Source: Bacillota bacterium (lineage in GTDB: Bacteria > Bacillota > UBA4882 > UBA8346). Taken from it: a stretch of DNA of 16,106 bases. How positions within the stretch are numbered: the stretch's first letter is position 1; each line of letters starts with the position of its first letter. Positions 5,016 through 12,655 of this stretch are shown in pieces. The notes beneath the pieces were generated by a model. It searched no databases. It was given only the letters and a program-made list of their open reading frames with translations, and was not told where the DNA came from. Both the position numbers and the translations under genes were made by a program. The stretch is taken from contig JAEZKW010000242.1 in NCBI GenBank assembly GCA_023415375.1, positions 1 through 16,106 of the forward strand, written 5' to 3'.

Positions 5016-7086
5016 GTCAGCGAATTTTCTACGATGGTTTGGGGTTCATTCCCCAAAAATAGAATTAAGGGATTGGATTTTGCCATATTGGTATCAAAGG
5101 CAAAAGGACCCTTATAGTCCTACATATACAATCGGAGGCACCGATTTTCGCAATCTCTGTTTTCGAAATTGGACGACAATTCGAGAGAAAAATTCCAAAA
5201 CGATATTGAGCATTGACCGTTTTGGAGTCATTTATTTTCCAGAAATTCGGGTGTCGCTTGAATGTTGGGTCTATAGTGACCAGAAATTGTATACTCCGGC
5301 CAATTTCAATAGTATTTCTCAGCAATTGGTCCCGGAAGGCAGTATTCAGACAGTTTGCAACTATGATCGGGGTCGGCTTTTAATAAATATTTTGCCATAT
5401 CATGAAAACTATGATCAAATTTCCTGTAAAATTAAACTCGTAGGCCCCCGGGAAGATGCTTTAAAATATAGAGCATTATATTTTGTGATTCGACCATATG
5501 ATTATAATGGCCTCTCATCAATTTATCATCTAGAATACAGGGACAATTTTTTATGGGTAAACCATATACGGCTGCTTTTTTTTGAAAAGGAACCGACGCA
5601 TTGTTATTTTAGGAACGGACTTCACGGTGATGTTACTAAGTATTTGCAAGCTGCTTCAGGAAACACAAAACTGCTTGCGCCTGAAGGTTTTGGTACAGGG
5701 TTAATTGGGTTTTCAGGTCTTCCCGCTGAATTATCCGAGATAAACCTGTTTTTCCCCATAACCAAAAAGGCACCCCTAAGACACGGCAAGCTTGTTAAGA
5801 CTTTGAGCACTCCGGATGTTTCAGACTCTTTGAATCAAATTTCCAGTAATACAGCACTTGATCAGCTATTCGCTGCAAATTTGCGCTATCTAATGGGGAT
5901 GAATTGTTCCTTTAATATTTATCAAATCCTTGCATTAAATCGTTATTCGGATGGTTCCCAAAGCCGTTTATATTTGAAAGAATGCCTAAAGAAAGTTGCG
6001 TGGGATGGTTCACTACAAGTTGAGAGCCTCACCCAGGAACAATTGATTTGGGGCATTGGTGATTACTACAAGTTGATGATGGATGCTATTTTTATAAAAA
6101 AACATTGGCCCCTTCTCAAGCGAATGGGTTATGCAATATGGCATCAAAAAGTGAAACCAATCCTTTGGACGACAAAACATCAGGATATTCTTTTCGATGA
6201 GGATGGGTTTTATGAAAAGTTATTTTGGCTCTCTGGAGCACTTTCATCTTTGGAGAAATTAGCCATCCTTGTCGGGGATGTTCAGGAAGGACTCACCTAT
6301 AAGGAGCAAAACCAGTTATTGACGGCCAGATTAACCCGGTTTCTGACAAATTGCGTAAGGTATACAGACAAAGGGGTGATTCCTTTCCGATATCAAAGCG
6401 GATATGGGGCAGGGATGATAGGAAATTTAACTGCAGCTTATCCATTACGAATTTGGAAATCGGGAAATAATTCCATCCATGCAACCATCCATTATGTTTT
6501 TAAACATTTTTTCTATCAAGGAGGCATATATTCGCCGTTTGATTTTCAAGGGATTGATCTGACACTGAGTGCTAGATTCGGGCAGGTATTGGTCCGTGAG
6601 GGCTATGATTGCACAGAAGTTTTAGAGTTACTCGTCGCAGCTGCAGGAGGCACAGGGAGTTTGCCTGAGCGTATCGATCCTCGAACTTTAAACGGTATTG
6701 GAGACAATGGGCACCATCCGGAATTGGTATATCAATTACTGTTACTTATCCGCAATATTTTTGTAATTGAGGAAAATCAAGATTTAGAACTATTACCAGG
6801 ATTTTTAACTAGTAAATTCTGGAACAAGTCAACACTACGAATTAACCGGTTGAATACTTTTTTCGGAGAAATAAGTTGTAGTTGCCGGGGTATGGGCGAT
6901 CTGATTCAAATTGATTTTTGGCCAAATTATCGGATAAAACCTGAAAAAATCCGTTTTCGTTTACCCCCCGATTATTATCCTGTTTACGTGGACGCCGCTT
7001 CTCGCGTTGATCTATCTGTACTGGAAATTGATTCGGATTTCCATAGATTGCGCTTAAAAAAGCGAATCTCAGCAGGCTTGTCTTGA
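5014..7086 (+). CDS. Six-hairpin glycosidase-like protein, function unknown
   Basis: 690-residue protein without signal peptide or membrane segment, so probably cytoplasmic. Read by eye it has three parts: a beta-rich N-terminal region (about 30-280), a helical (alpha/alpha)6-barrel-like core (about 290-600) with the pattern PERIDPRTLNGIGDNGHHPE near 551, and a C-terminal beta-sandwich (about 605-690) with TFFGEISCSCRGMGD and KIRFRLPPDYYPVYVD. The order beta-sandwich, helical barrel with late GHHPELVYQLLLLI, LLPGF and terminal sandwich is typical of GH15/GH63/GH94-like families. I cannot assign a GH family, substrate or catalytic acids. An ATG at 4966 is in frame but lacks a ribosome site and lies inside the hairpin; TTG 5014 has AGGGGG (5002-5007) six bases upstream and is preferred, though not certain. 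The TGA stop is shared with the -35 box of the next promoter. TTGACA at 4933-4938 lacks a clear -10. Confidence 0.75.
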   Translation: MSANFLRWFGVHSPKIELRDWILPYWYQRQKDPYSPTYTIGGTDFRNLCFRNWTTIREKNSKTILSIDRFGVIYFPEIRVSLECWVYSDQKLYTPANFNSISQQLVPEGSIQTVCNYDRGRLLINILPYHENYDQISCKIKLVGPREDALKYRALYFVIRPYDYNGLSSIYHLEYRDNFLWVNHIRLLFFEKEPTHCYFRNGLHGDVTKYLQAASGNTKLLAPEGFGTGLIGFSGLPAELSEINLFFPITKKAPLRHGKLVKTLSTPDVSDSLNQISSNTALDQLFAANLRYLMGMNCSFNIYQILALNRYSDGSQSRLYLKECLKKVAWDGSLQVESLTQEQLIWGIGDYYKLMMDAIFIKKHWPLLKRMGYAIWHQKVKPILWTTKHQDILFDEDGFYEKLFWLSGALSSLEKLAILVGDVQEGLTYKEQNQLLTARLTRFLTNCVRYTDKGVIPFRYQSGYGAGMIGNLTAAYPLRIWKSGNNSIHATIHYVFKHFFYQGGIYSPFDFQGIDLTLSARFGQVLVREGYDCTEVLELLVAAAGGTGSLPERIDPRTLNGIGDNGHHPELVYQLLLLIRNIFVIEENQDLELLPGFLTSKFWNKSTLRINRLNTFFGEISCSCRGMGDLIQIDFWPNYRIKPEKIRFRLPPDYYPVYVDAASRVDLSVLEIDSDFHRLRLKKRISAGLS

Positions 7087-7117
7087 CAACACTTTTTAGA
7101 ATACGTTATAATATAAT
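7083..7117 (+). promoter_or_regulatory. Near-consensus sigma-A promoter for the S1-domain gene
   Basis: Perfect TTGACA (7083-7088) and perfect TATAAT (7107-7112) are separated by 18 bases; a second TATAAT follows at 7112-7117, sharing one T. Bases 7084-7086 of the -35 box are the TGA stop of the upstream gene. Transcription should begin near 7120 and give a leader of about 55-60 bases. Expression is expected to be strong and largely constitutive. Confidence 0.88.
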
Positions 7118-7176
7118 ATGTTAATGGCTATTAGGCCAAGGCGCACATAAGCGTACAGAGGAGGAATTGTGGAAGT

Positions 7177-7569
7177 ATGGCGTTAGAGGTTGGCCAGATC
7201 ATTGAAGGTAAGGTTACAGGTATTACAAATTTTGGAGCTTTTATTGAGCTCTCTAATGGGCAAACTGGTTTGGTTCATATTTCTGAAGTAGCCGATGAAT
7301 ATGTCAAAGATGTTAATCATTTTTTGAAACAGAATGATCTGGTTAAAGTTAAGGTTTTGAACCTCGACAAAGGCAAAATCGGTCTTTCGATCAGACAGGC
7401 ACAGCCCCATTCTGAACAACGACGCCAATCATCACCCCAGAATAAACAAACATTTGAAGATAAATTGGCCAAATTTATGAAAGATTCAGATGAACGGCAA
7501 TCCGACTTGCGAAAAAATACCGATGCCAAACGTGGCGGACGTGGTGGCGGTCGGGCTCCGAGTATGTAA
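7177..7569 (+). CDS. S1-domain RNA-binding protein (YabR/GSP13-like)
   Basis: 130-residue cytoplasmic protein. Residues about 3-73 form a full S1 (OB-fold) domain: VGQIIEGKVTGITNFGAFIE, then TGLVHISEVAD, then VKVKVLNLDKGKIGLSIRQA. A charged, low-complexity tail ends in an arginine-glycine-rich RGGRGGGRAPS segment. This layout is that of the YabR / general stress protein 13 group, which binds RNA and associates with ribosomes; the exact target is unknown. The start is supported by AGAGGAGG (7157-7164) twelve bases upstream plus a closer GGAAG (7171-7175). The gene forms its own unit between a near-consensus promoter and a clear terminator, which suggests abundant, constitutive production. Confidence 0.9.
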   Translation: MALEVGQIIEGKVTGITNFGAFIELSNGQTGLVHISEVADEYVKDVNHFLKQNDLVKVKVLNLDKGKIGLSIRQAQPHSEQRRQSSPQNKQTFEDKLAKFMKDSDERQSDLRKNTDAKRGGRGGGRAPSM

Positions 7570-7596
7570 AATGGAACGGTAATTATCAAATTATAT

Positions 7597-7619
7597 CCGG
7601 CTTAAGTGCCGGTTTTTTT
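7597..7619 (+). terminator. Rho-independent terminator of the S1-domain gene
   Basis: CCGGC (7597-7601) pairs with GCCGG (7608-7612) around TTAAGT and is followed at once by seven T residues (7613-7619). It begins 27 bases after the stop codon. Confidence 0.88.
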
Positions 7620-7657
7620 ATATCTCAGGAAAACGTGGGCATTAAGGGGGGTTCTAT

Positions 7658-8587
7658 ATGCGCCAATATCGATATTTTATTTATGGTACATTATTATTAA
7701 TTATTTTGGCGGCTACTGTCTCTGTTAAAGCTGTGGATCAGGCCCAAAATACCGGGGGAGATCCCGGTATTCATTTAAACAACCAAATCTTTAATGAATA
7801 CGTAGCGGAATTGATTAAAAGTAGGGAGCCGGAGATAAAAACGGCGGTTATGAGTAATGCGGATATTACCGATTTTCATTTGAGGGATGCAATTTTTGAT
7901 ATTGAAACCGGTAAATTAACCATTCAATTTACGGTTCAATATAAGAAAAAAAATATTACCGGCGCCCTTGGGTTTGAGGTGAGGGTTACTAACGAATCGT
8001 CAGCACAGATTGGCGGATATTGCTTGGGTTTAGAGGGAAAGTTACATTCGGATAACCCCTTTGCCAATATAATGTTGGCTTTTACAACGAATCATTTCAA
8101 CAAAAACCTCGTAGGGAAAGAGTTTTGGCCGGACAAACAAAATCATCCAGGGTTTCAAGTTTTTAAAAACGCTAATTTAGCTTCAATAATGAACCAAATC
8201 ATGGCAAGTAACGACGCTTTGAATAGGCAGTTTCCGAAATTTACTCAAACCATTCCTGGCGGTACTTTACAGGTTGAATTTAATAATATTATTTGCCGCT
8301 CTTTTGATAGTAACGCTGGCCAATCCCAAATTGATTCTACGATAGCAATGGGAATCAATACTGAATTCACAGGCATATCCAACATACCCAATGCAGGCTC
8401 GCTGGAAGCTTTTGTCGATTTTTATGTTAATCCTGCAGATAAGAGCTGGTGGGTACGGTTAAGTGCGCTCAAAATAAAAATGAATATGGGTCACGATGTC
8501 AATTCTATGGCGCAAAAAATTATTGATAAGCACTTGAAGGAACATCAGGTATTGATAGAACTGAATATGCCGAAAGTGAACCCTTAA
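7658..8587 (+). CDS. Secreted protein of unknown function
   Basis: 309-residue protein with an N-terminal export signal: MRQYRYF, then a hydrophobic stretch (about 8-23) ending at VSVKA-VDQ, a plausible signal peptidase I site. There is no lipobox cysteine. I do not recognise a domain in the mature part. It is mixed alpha/beta and ends in an amphipathic segment (KIIDKHLKEHQVLIELNMP) that loosely recalls lipid-binding TULIP-type proteins, but this is only an impression. ATG 7658 has AAGGGGGG (7644-7651) six bases upstream. Only 38 bases separate it from the preceding terminator, too little for an evident promoter of its own, so expression may depend on read-through. It ends three bases from the convergent gene on the minus strand. 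Confidence 0.75.
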   Translation: MRQYRYFIYGTLLLIILAATVSVKAVDQAQNTGGDPGIHLNNQIFNEYVAELIKSREPEIKTAVMSNADITDFHLRDAIFDIETGKLTIQFTVQYKKKNITGALGFEVRVTNESSAQIGGYCLGLEGKLHSDNPFANIMLAFTTNHFNKNLVGKEFWPDKQNHPGFQVFKNANLASIMNQIMASNDALNRQFPKFTQTIPGGTLQVEFNNIICRSFDSNAGQSQIDSTIAMGINTEFTGISNIPNAGSLEAFVDFYVNPADKSWWVRLSALKIKMNMGHDVNSMAQKIIDKHLKEHQVLIELNMPKVNP

Positions 8588-8590
8588 ATA

Positions 8591-9478
8591 TCAAAAGGTA
8601 TCGGATTTAGCTTCCAAATTAACCGAATCATAACTTTGGGTTGCCGGAGTAATGGCTATTCCCGCTGGACAGCTGGGAATCGAAAATCTCATTTGTGTGG
8701 TGATTTTACCCGTTTTGGAATCAAAGAATTCATAGAGTGGTATTGCTTCTTTTTTGGAGAAATAACCATCGAAATTTAAATCCAAATATAAAAGGTCTTT
8801 GCCATAATCATTAAAACAGCCATTGCAATTAGCATCTGTGATTCGGAATTTCACTAGCTTTTCATCTTTGCCAAAATGAATTTTGATAAATCCTTCAAAA
8901 GCACTGGCTGTTGCCAATGTAACGAAAGTCTGCTCATCTTTCCCCTGGTGAGCGAAATTTTTAATCCAGAGATAAAAACTCAACTTTTTCTTAAGCTCTC
9001 TAACTGAACTCTTATAGGACACTAAAATGGGTATGGAGTTATTGGTTATTGAACTCTCCATTAAATCCCAGTTCTTGTTGGTCTTCTGAAGATCCCATTT
9101 TTCAAGATTTTTTAGCTTTTCCGTGGCTGTAATTTGATAGTCCTGGTTTTGGTCTAGGTAAAAATCCATCCAATAGCCGTCGTTATCTTTTGTCATTACA
9201 AAATAAGTTTGTTTCTCGTTATCACCCAGTAAAATGCTTCCGTATTTCGGATTGGTTAATTTTATTTCTGGATCAATCCTAATCTCCTCCGGTTTGGTAT
9301 CCATTAAAAGTACATCGTTTACCCTTTGTATCAGAAAATCCGGTTTGAAGAAATCTTCTCCAGGAATATTCACGATTTTACCGCCATATTCACCTTGAAT
9401 GGGATATGGTAATTTGGTCGCGCCAAGGGACATTGTGGACACAAAAATCAAGAGTAGGAAAAACGAGTATTTTTTCAA
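8591..9478 (-). CDS. Secreted protein with EF-hand-like calcium loops, function unknown
   Basis: 295-residue exported protein. The signal peptide is MKKYSFFLLLIFVSTMSLGA with likely cleavage near Ala20 and no lipobox. Two 12-residue EF-hand-type loops are visible: DQNQDYQITATE (109-120; acidic or Asn at 1, 3, 5, Ile at 8, Glu at 12) and DLNFDGYFSKKE (233-244, a full match including Gly at 6). A third related loop starts at DANCNGCFND (215-224). Such loops suggest calcium binding outside the membrane. Cys218 and Cys221 flank the third loop and could be oxidised. No enzyme domain is recognised. The start is TTG at 9478 with AAAGGG about nine bases upstream; an in-frame alternative keeping the signal peptide is not seen. 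It is a single minus-strand gene, convergent with the unknown secreted protein next to it. Confidence 0.74.
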   Translation of the reverse strand: MKKYSFFLLLIFVSTMSLGATKLPYPIQGEYGGKIVNIPGEDFFKPDFLIQRVNDVLLMDTKPEEIRIDPEIKLTNPKYGSILLGDNEKQTYFVMTKDNDGYWMDFYLDQNQDYQITATEKLKNLEKWDLQKTNKNWDLMESSITNNSIPILVSYKSSVRELKKKLSFYLWIKNFAHQGKDEQTFVTLATASAFEGFIKIHFGKDEKLVKFRITDANCNGCFNDYGKDLLYLDLNFDGYFSKKEAIPLYEFFDSKTGKITTQMRFSIPSCPAGIAITPATQSYDSVNLEAKSDTF

Positions 9479-9766
9479 GCGTTATCGCCCTTTCTTGGTA
9501 AAAGATATTTAATAATTCCATACTATGTTAAATTGTCCTGTTTTAAGTACTGATAGACCATTGTTTGTTAAAATTAAAATCATGCACTGGTTTTTCTAAT
9601 TTAGGATTGGAGCAGAAAAGTGGGAAATTGCCAATATGGGGACTCAAATTGGTCACAGCGCTATCAAATTAGGAATATTAATTTTAGTAATCATCTGTTT
9701 TACGGCTCTATGATTGGCATGTATGTATTAATAAATCCAGTAATGGATAGGCGGGAGATTCATCCG
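9479..9766. other. AT-rich divergent intergenic region
   Basis: This gap lies between two divergent genes. It must carry both start regions, but I found no promoter close to consensus on either strand. TTAACA on the minus strand (9523-9528) and TAAAAT on the plus strand (9569-9574) are partial matches only. If the M14 gene starts at the GTG at 9620, the right half is coding. Confidence 0.3.
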
Positions 9767-10474
9767 ATGAATTCACATATGCGACTCTATCAAAAGGAGA
9801 ATTCTTCAACTGTGAGTCTATTGGACTTTCATTCAGTAATGGGTCGGAGGATTCGCGTTTTTGTTTATGGTAATGAGGGGCCAACGACTTTGGTTATTGG
9901 TGGTATTCATGGGGATGAGCCCAGTGGAGTGGTTTTAGCAGAGGAATTGATTAAACGACTCCAGTCAAGCTCAATCAAGAATCTAGCCGGCAGGATTGTG
10001 GTGATTCCCAAAGCGAATCCCGATGGCTTCGTTGCCGGTACAAGAGTCAATGCCAGGGGCATTGATTTAAATCGCAATTTTCCAACCAGGGATTTTAAGC
10101 AGGGTTATTTTACTCGGAATTGTTATCCTGGCGCAAAGGCTGGCTCCGAACCTGAAACAAGGCTGATTATACTAATGGCGGAAGTATTTAAACCTCAATT
10201 AATTTTAGCTTTTCATGCTGAATTAGGATGCGTAAATTATGATGGGCCGGGAGTCCAAATTGCGAAGGCTATTTCATCAGAAAATGGCCTACCGGTCCGT
10301 AAAGACCTGGGTTACCCAACGCCTGGTTCGCTTGGCACCTATTTTGGAGTGGAACGCAATATTCCAGTAATCACTTTGGAACTTTTAAATAAGGATGATC
10401 AATGGAAACGGCATGGAAAGGCACTCTTAGAAGCTATCAAACTAAAAGGGGTGCTCCCCGGAAAGAGAGCTTAA
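9767..10474 (+). CDS. M14-family zinc peptidase/amidase (MpaA- or carboxypeptidase-like)
   Basis: Zinc metallopeptidase of the M14 carboxypeptidase / succinylglutamate desuccinylase superfamily. Counting from ATG 9767, the Zn ligands are His48 and Glu51 in GGIHGDE and His150 in LAFHAE; the substrate-binding arginine motif is DLNRNFP (Arg103), and the probable catalytic Glu205 is in VITLELL. The mature length of about 235 residues and lack of a signal peptide suit cytoplasmic MpaA-like enzymes that cleave gamma-D-glutamyl-diaminopimelate in recycled muropeptides; a different peptide or amino-acid amide substrate is possible. ATG 9767 has GGGAG (9753-9757) nine bases upstream. An in-frame GTG at 9620 with GGAG (9609-9612) would add 49 residues that look non-conserved, so the start is uncertain. 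The gene precedes a transposon-like relic and a peptide importer on the other strand, giving a loose functional fit. Confidence 0.85.
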   Translation: MNSHMRLYQKENSSTVSLLDFHSVMGRRIRVFVYGNEGPTTLVIGGIHGDEPSGVVLAEELIKRLQSSSIKNLAGRIVVIPKANPDGFVAGTRVNARGIDLNRNFPTRDFKQGYFTRNCYPGAKAGSEPETRLIILMAEVFKPQLILAFHAELGCVNYDGPGVQIAKAISSENGLPVRKDLGYPTPGSLGTYFGVERNIPVITLELLNKDDQWKRHGKALLEAIKLKGVLPGKRA

Positions 10475-10487
10475 AGTCTTATCGATA

Positions 10488-10619
10488 GGGCTGTTGCAAA
10501 AGTATTTATAATCAATGAGATTTCGCGCCTTGGCGCGCCAATTATATTGCTCCGATGGATACCGCAAACACTTATATTTTGTTATATCTCTATTGATACT
10601 TTTCTTTTTGCGACAGCCC
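10488..10619. mobile_element. MITE or insertion-sequence end relic with terminal inverted repeats
   Basis: GGGCTGTTGCAAAA (10488-10501) and the reverse complement of TTTTGCGACAGCCC (10606-10619) match at 13 of 14 positions; after a small gap both continue with AAGTAT and, less exactly, TCAAT and GAGAT. The unit is about 132 bases with no transposase gene. Inside, CGCGCC/GGCGCG (10524-10537) forms a tight hairpin. From memory the ends resemble those of DDE-type elements such as the IS6 or IS1182 families; this is not confirmed. I see no flanking target-site duplication, so an old or deleted element is more likely than a recent insertion. Confidence 0.62.
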
Positions 10620-10664
10620 CATCTTAGAACATTCAAGATGGTTTTCGGTTTTTGAACGAAACTG

Positions 10665-10688
10665 GAGAAAAGCCGCGGGTTCGCGCGG
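10665..10688 (-). terminator. Weak terminator candidate after the Opp operon
   Basis: CCGCG (10673-10677) and CGCGG (10684-10688) form a GC-rich 5-bp stem with a 6-base loop. Read on the minus strand it is followed by CTTTTCTC, an imperfect U tract. It lies 17 bases beyond the OppF stop codon. Position and shape fit, but the U tract is poor. Confidence 0.4.
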
Positions 10689-10704
10689 ACTTTAAGGCAG
10701 TAGT

Positions 10705-11652
10705 TTAGTTTGGGAGATGGCAAGCTACTGCATGGCCTGGGGCGATTTCACGCGAGGCCGGTTCCTCAAGACGGCAGCGTTCAAATGATTTTGGGCAACG
10801 GGTTTGGAAATGGCATCCCAAGGGGGGATTAATGGGACTCGGTACATCTCCGGTCAAGATGATCCGTTCTTTTTTTCGGGCCGGATTGGGTACCGGTACC
10901 GCCGACAACAGAGCTTGAGTATACGGATGCTGGGGCTCGCAGTATAGCTGCTTCTTTTCGGCAATTTCAACGATTTTACCCAAATACATTACGGCGACCC
11001 GGTTGCTGATATGTTTAATAACGCTCAGGTCATGGGCGATAAAAATATAAGTCAACCCCAAACGTTGCTGTAATTCTTTCAGCAGGTTAATGATCTGAGC
11101 TTGAATCGAAACATCCAATGCGGATACTGGTTCGTCACAGACAATTAAATCCGGTTTTAAGGCAAGAGCCCTAGCCAACACAACGCGCTGCCGCTGTCCG
11201 CCAGAGAATTCATGGGGGTAACGGCGAAGGTGGGTGGCTGAAAGGCCGACTAATTCCAATAGTTCGGTTACCCGGTCCGCGATCTCCCGCTTGGTCTTAG
11301 CCAAGCCGTGCACTTTGATGGGTTCCGCCAAAGCTTTTCCTATTGGCAACCAGGGGTTTAAGGAAGCGTAAGGATCTTGAAAGACGATCTGCATCCGCCG
11401 GCGAAAAGGGGTCAATTGGCGTTCCGGTAGCCTGGTAATATCCTGGCCGTCCATTTTAATAACTCCAGCGTTGGGCGGATATAATCGTAAAATCGTTCGC
11501 CCCAGAGTGGATTTACCGCAGCCGCTTTCTCCCACCAGACCTAGCGTTTCGCCTTGATTGACCCGGAAGCTGACGTCATCTACCGCCCGTAAGGTACCAT
11601 TATTCGCCCAAAAATATTTTTTCAGGTTTTGGACTTCCAACATAGCTGTCAA
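10705..11652 (-). CDS. oppF: Peptide ABC transporter ATP-binding protein OppF/DppF
   Basis: 315-residue second ATPase of an Opp/Dpp-type importer; it pairs with the OppD subunit on the cytoplasmic face. Motifs: Walker A GESGCGKST (41-49), Q-loop Gln92, signature FSGGQRQR (149-156), Walker B LIVCDEP (169-175), switch His207. The C-terminal oligopeptide-transporter region has HPYT (242-245) and four cysteines at 280, 286, 293 and 311 (C-x5-C-x6-C-x17-C), the pattern linked to a [4Fe-4S] cluster in some DppD-type ATPases. The TTG start at 11652 shares TTGA with the OppD stop (4-base overlap) and has GGGAGGTG seven bases upstream, so translational coupling is likely. An ATG at 11643 is too far from that site. 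Substrate could be peptides, nickel or oligosaccharides; peptides are most likely. Confidence 0.93.
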   Translation of the reverse strand: MTAMLEVQNLKKYFWANNGTLRAVDDVSFRVNQGETLGLVGESGCGKSTLGRTILRLYPPNAGVIKMDGQDITRLPERQLTPFRRRMQIVFQDPYASLNPWLPIGKALAEPIKVHGLAKTKREIADRVTELLELVGLSATHLRRYPHEFSGGQRQRVVLARALALKPDLIVCDEPVSALDVSIQAQIINLLKELQQRLGLTYIFIAHDLSVIKHISNRVAVMYLGKIVEIAEKKQLYCEPQHPYTQALLSAVPVPNPARKKERIILTGDVPSPINPPLGCHFQTRCPKSFERCRLEEPASREIAPGHAVACHLPN

Positions 11653-12638
11653 CGATTTTCACCTCCCTGATATAACCAGCAGCGCACTTGGCGGTTCTTC
11701 AGATGTAACAGGGGTGGTTCTTGCCGCCGACATTGCTCCATACAGTGGTTGCACCTGGGATGAAAGCGGCAACCGGAGGGCAAATTCAGGGGATTAGGCA
11801 CTACACCCGGAATCACATGCAACCATTCCAGCTCCGAGTCCAACTGGGGCACTGCGGCCAGTAAACCCTTGGTATATGGGTGCAGGGGTTCGGTAAATAG
11901 GTCATTGACCGGCGCGTTCTCGACCACGATTCCGGCATACATTACCACCACCCGTTTGACCAGGTCGGCAACAACTCCCAGGTCGTGGGTGATCATCATA
12001 ATCGCCATCCCTAATTCTTGCTGTAACTGGCGGAGCAGGTCCAGGATCTGGGCTTGAATCGTGACATCCAGGGCGGTGGTAGGTTCGTCGGCGATCAACA
12101 ATGAGGGTGCACAGGCTAGGGCCATGGCGATCATCGCCCGTTGGCGCATCCCGCCGCTTAATTGATGGGGATAATCATCCAACCGTTTTTCTGGCGCCGG
12201 AATACCGACTTTGGTTAAGAGGTCAACGGCTTTTTGACGGGCGGTCGTTTTTCTGAGCCCTTGGTGGAACCAGAGAGCTTCGCTGATTTGATTACCGATG
12301 GTGAATACCGGATTGAGCGAGGTCATCGGTTCCTGGAAGATCATGGCGATCTCATTGCCGCGGATCTTCTCAAGCTCTTGCTCCGAAAGGGCTAGTAAGT
12401 CTTTTCCGTTAAAATGAAGCCGGTCGGCTTGAATTTCGCTGGCAGCAGTGGGGACCAGCCGCATGATGCTGAGGGAGGTAATGCTTTTACCGCAACCGGA
12501 TTCTCCAACGATCCCCACAGCTTCGCCTTTTTCGATGGATAAGTCGAGGCCGTCGACCGCCCGGAGGTCGCCATCGTACGTATGAAATGTTGTCCGGAGA
12601 TTTCTTATCTCCAGTAGAGTTTCTGCCAAAAATCTCAC
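11649..12638 (-). CDS. oppD: Peptide ABC transporter ATP-binding protein OppD/DppD
   Basis: 329-residue first ATPase of the importer. Motifs: Walker A GESGCGKS (45-52), Q-loop Gln102, signature LSGGMRQR (160-167), Walker B LLIADEP (180-186), switch His218, HPYT (253-256). The C-terminal region carries Cys290, 296, 299, 303 and 320, containing the same C-x5-C-x6-C plus late-Cys arrangement as its partner, with one extra cysteine. LSGGMRQR with Met is typical of the D subunit, which separates it from OppF. The GTG start at 12638 has only a weak GGGAAAG ahead of it, in the 17-base gap after oppC. It overlaps oppF by four bases. Confidence 0.93.
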   Translation of the reverse strand: MRFLAETLLEIRNLRTTFHTYDGDLRAVDGLDLSIEKGEAVGIVGESGCGKSITSLSIMRLVPTAASEIQADRLHFNGKDLLALSEQELEKIRGNEIAMIFQEPMTSLNPVFTIGNQISEALWFHQGLRKTTARQKAVDLLTKVGIPAPEKRLDDYPHQLSGGMRQRAMIAMALACAPSLLIADEPTTALDVTIQAQILDLLRQLQQELGMAIMMITHDLGVVADLVKRVVVMYAGIVVENAPVNDLFTEPLHPYTKGLLAAVPQLDSELEWLHVIPGVVPNPLNLPSGCRFHPRCNHCMEQCRRQEPPLLHLKNRQVRCWLYQGGENR

Positions 12639-12655
12639 CGCTTTCCCAAGTATGC

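Noticed and set aside
10442..10723. A 93-codon open frame on the minus strand
   Set aside because: It reads through the inverted ends of the transposon-like relic and overlaps the ends of both neighbouring genes. It has no ribosome site, and its FCNSP motif is just the translated repeat end.
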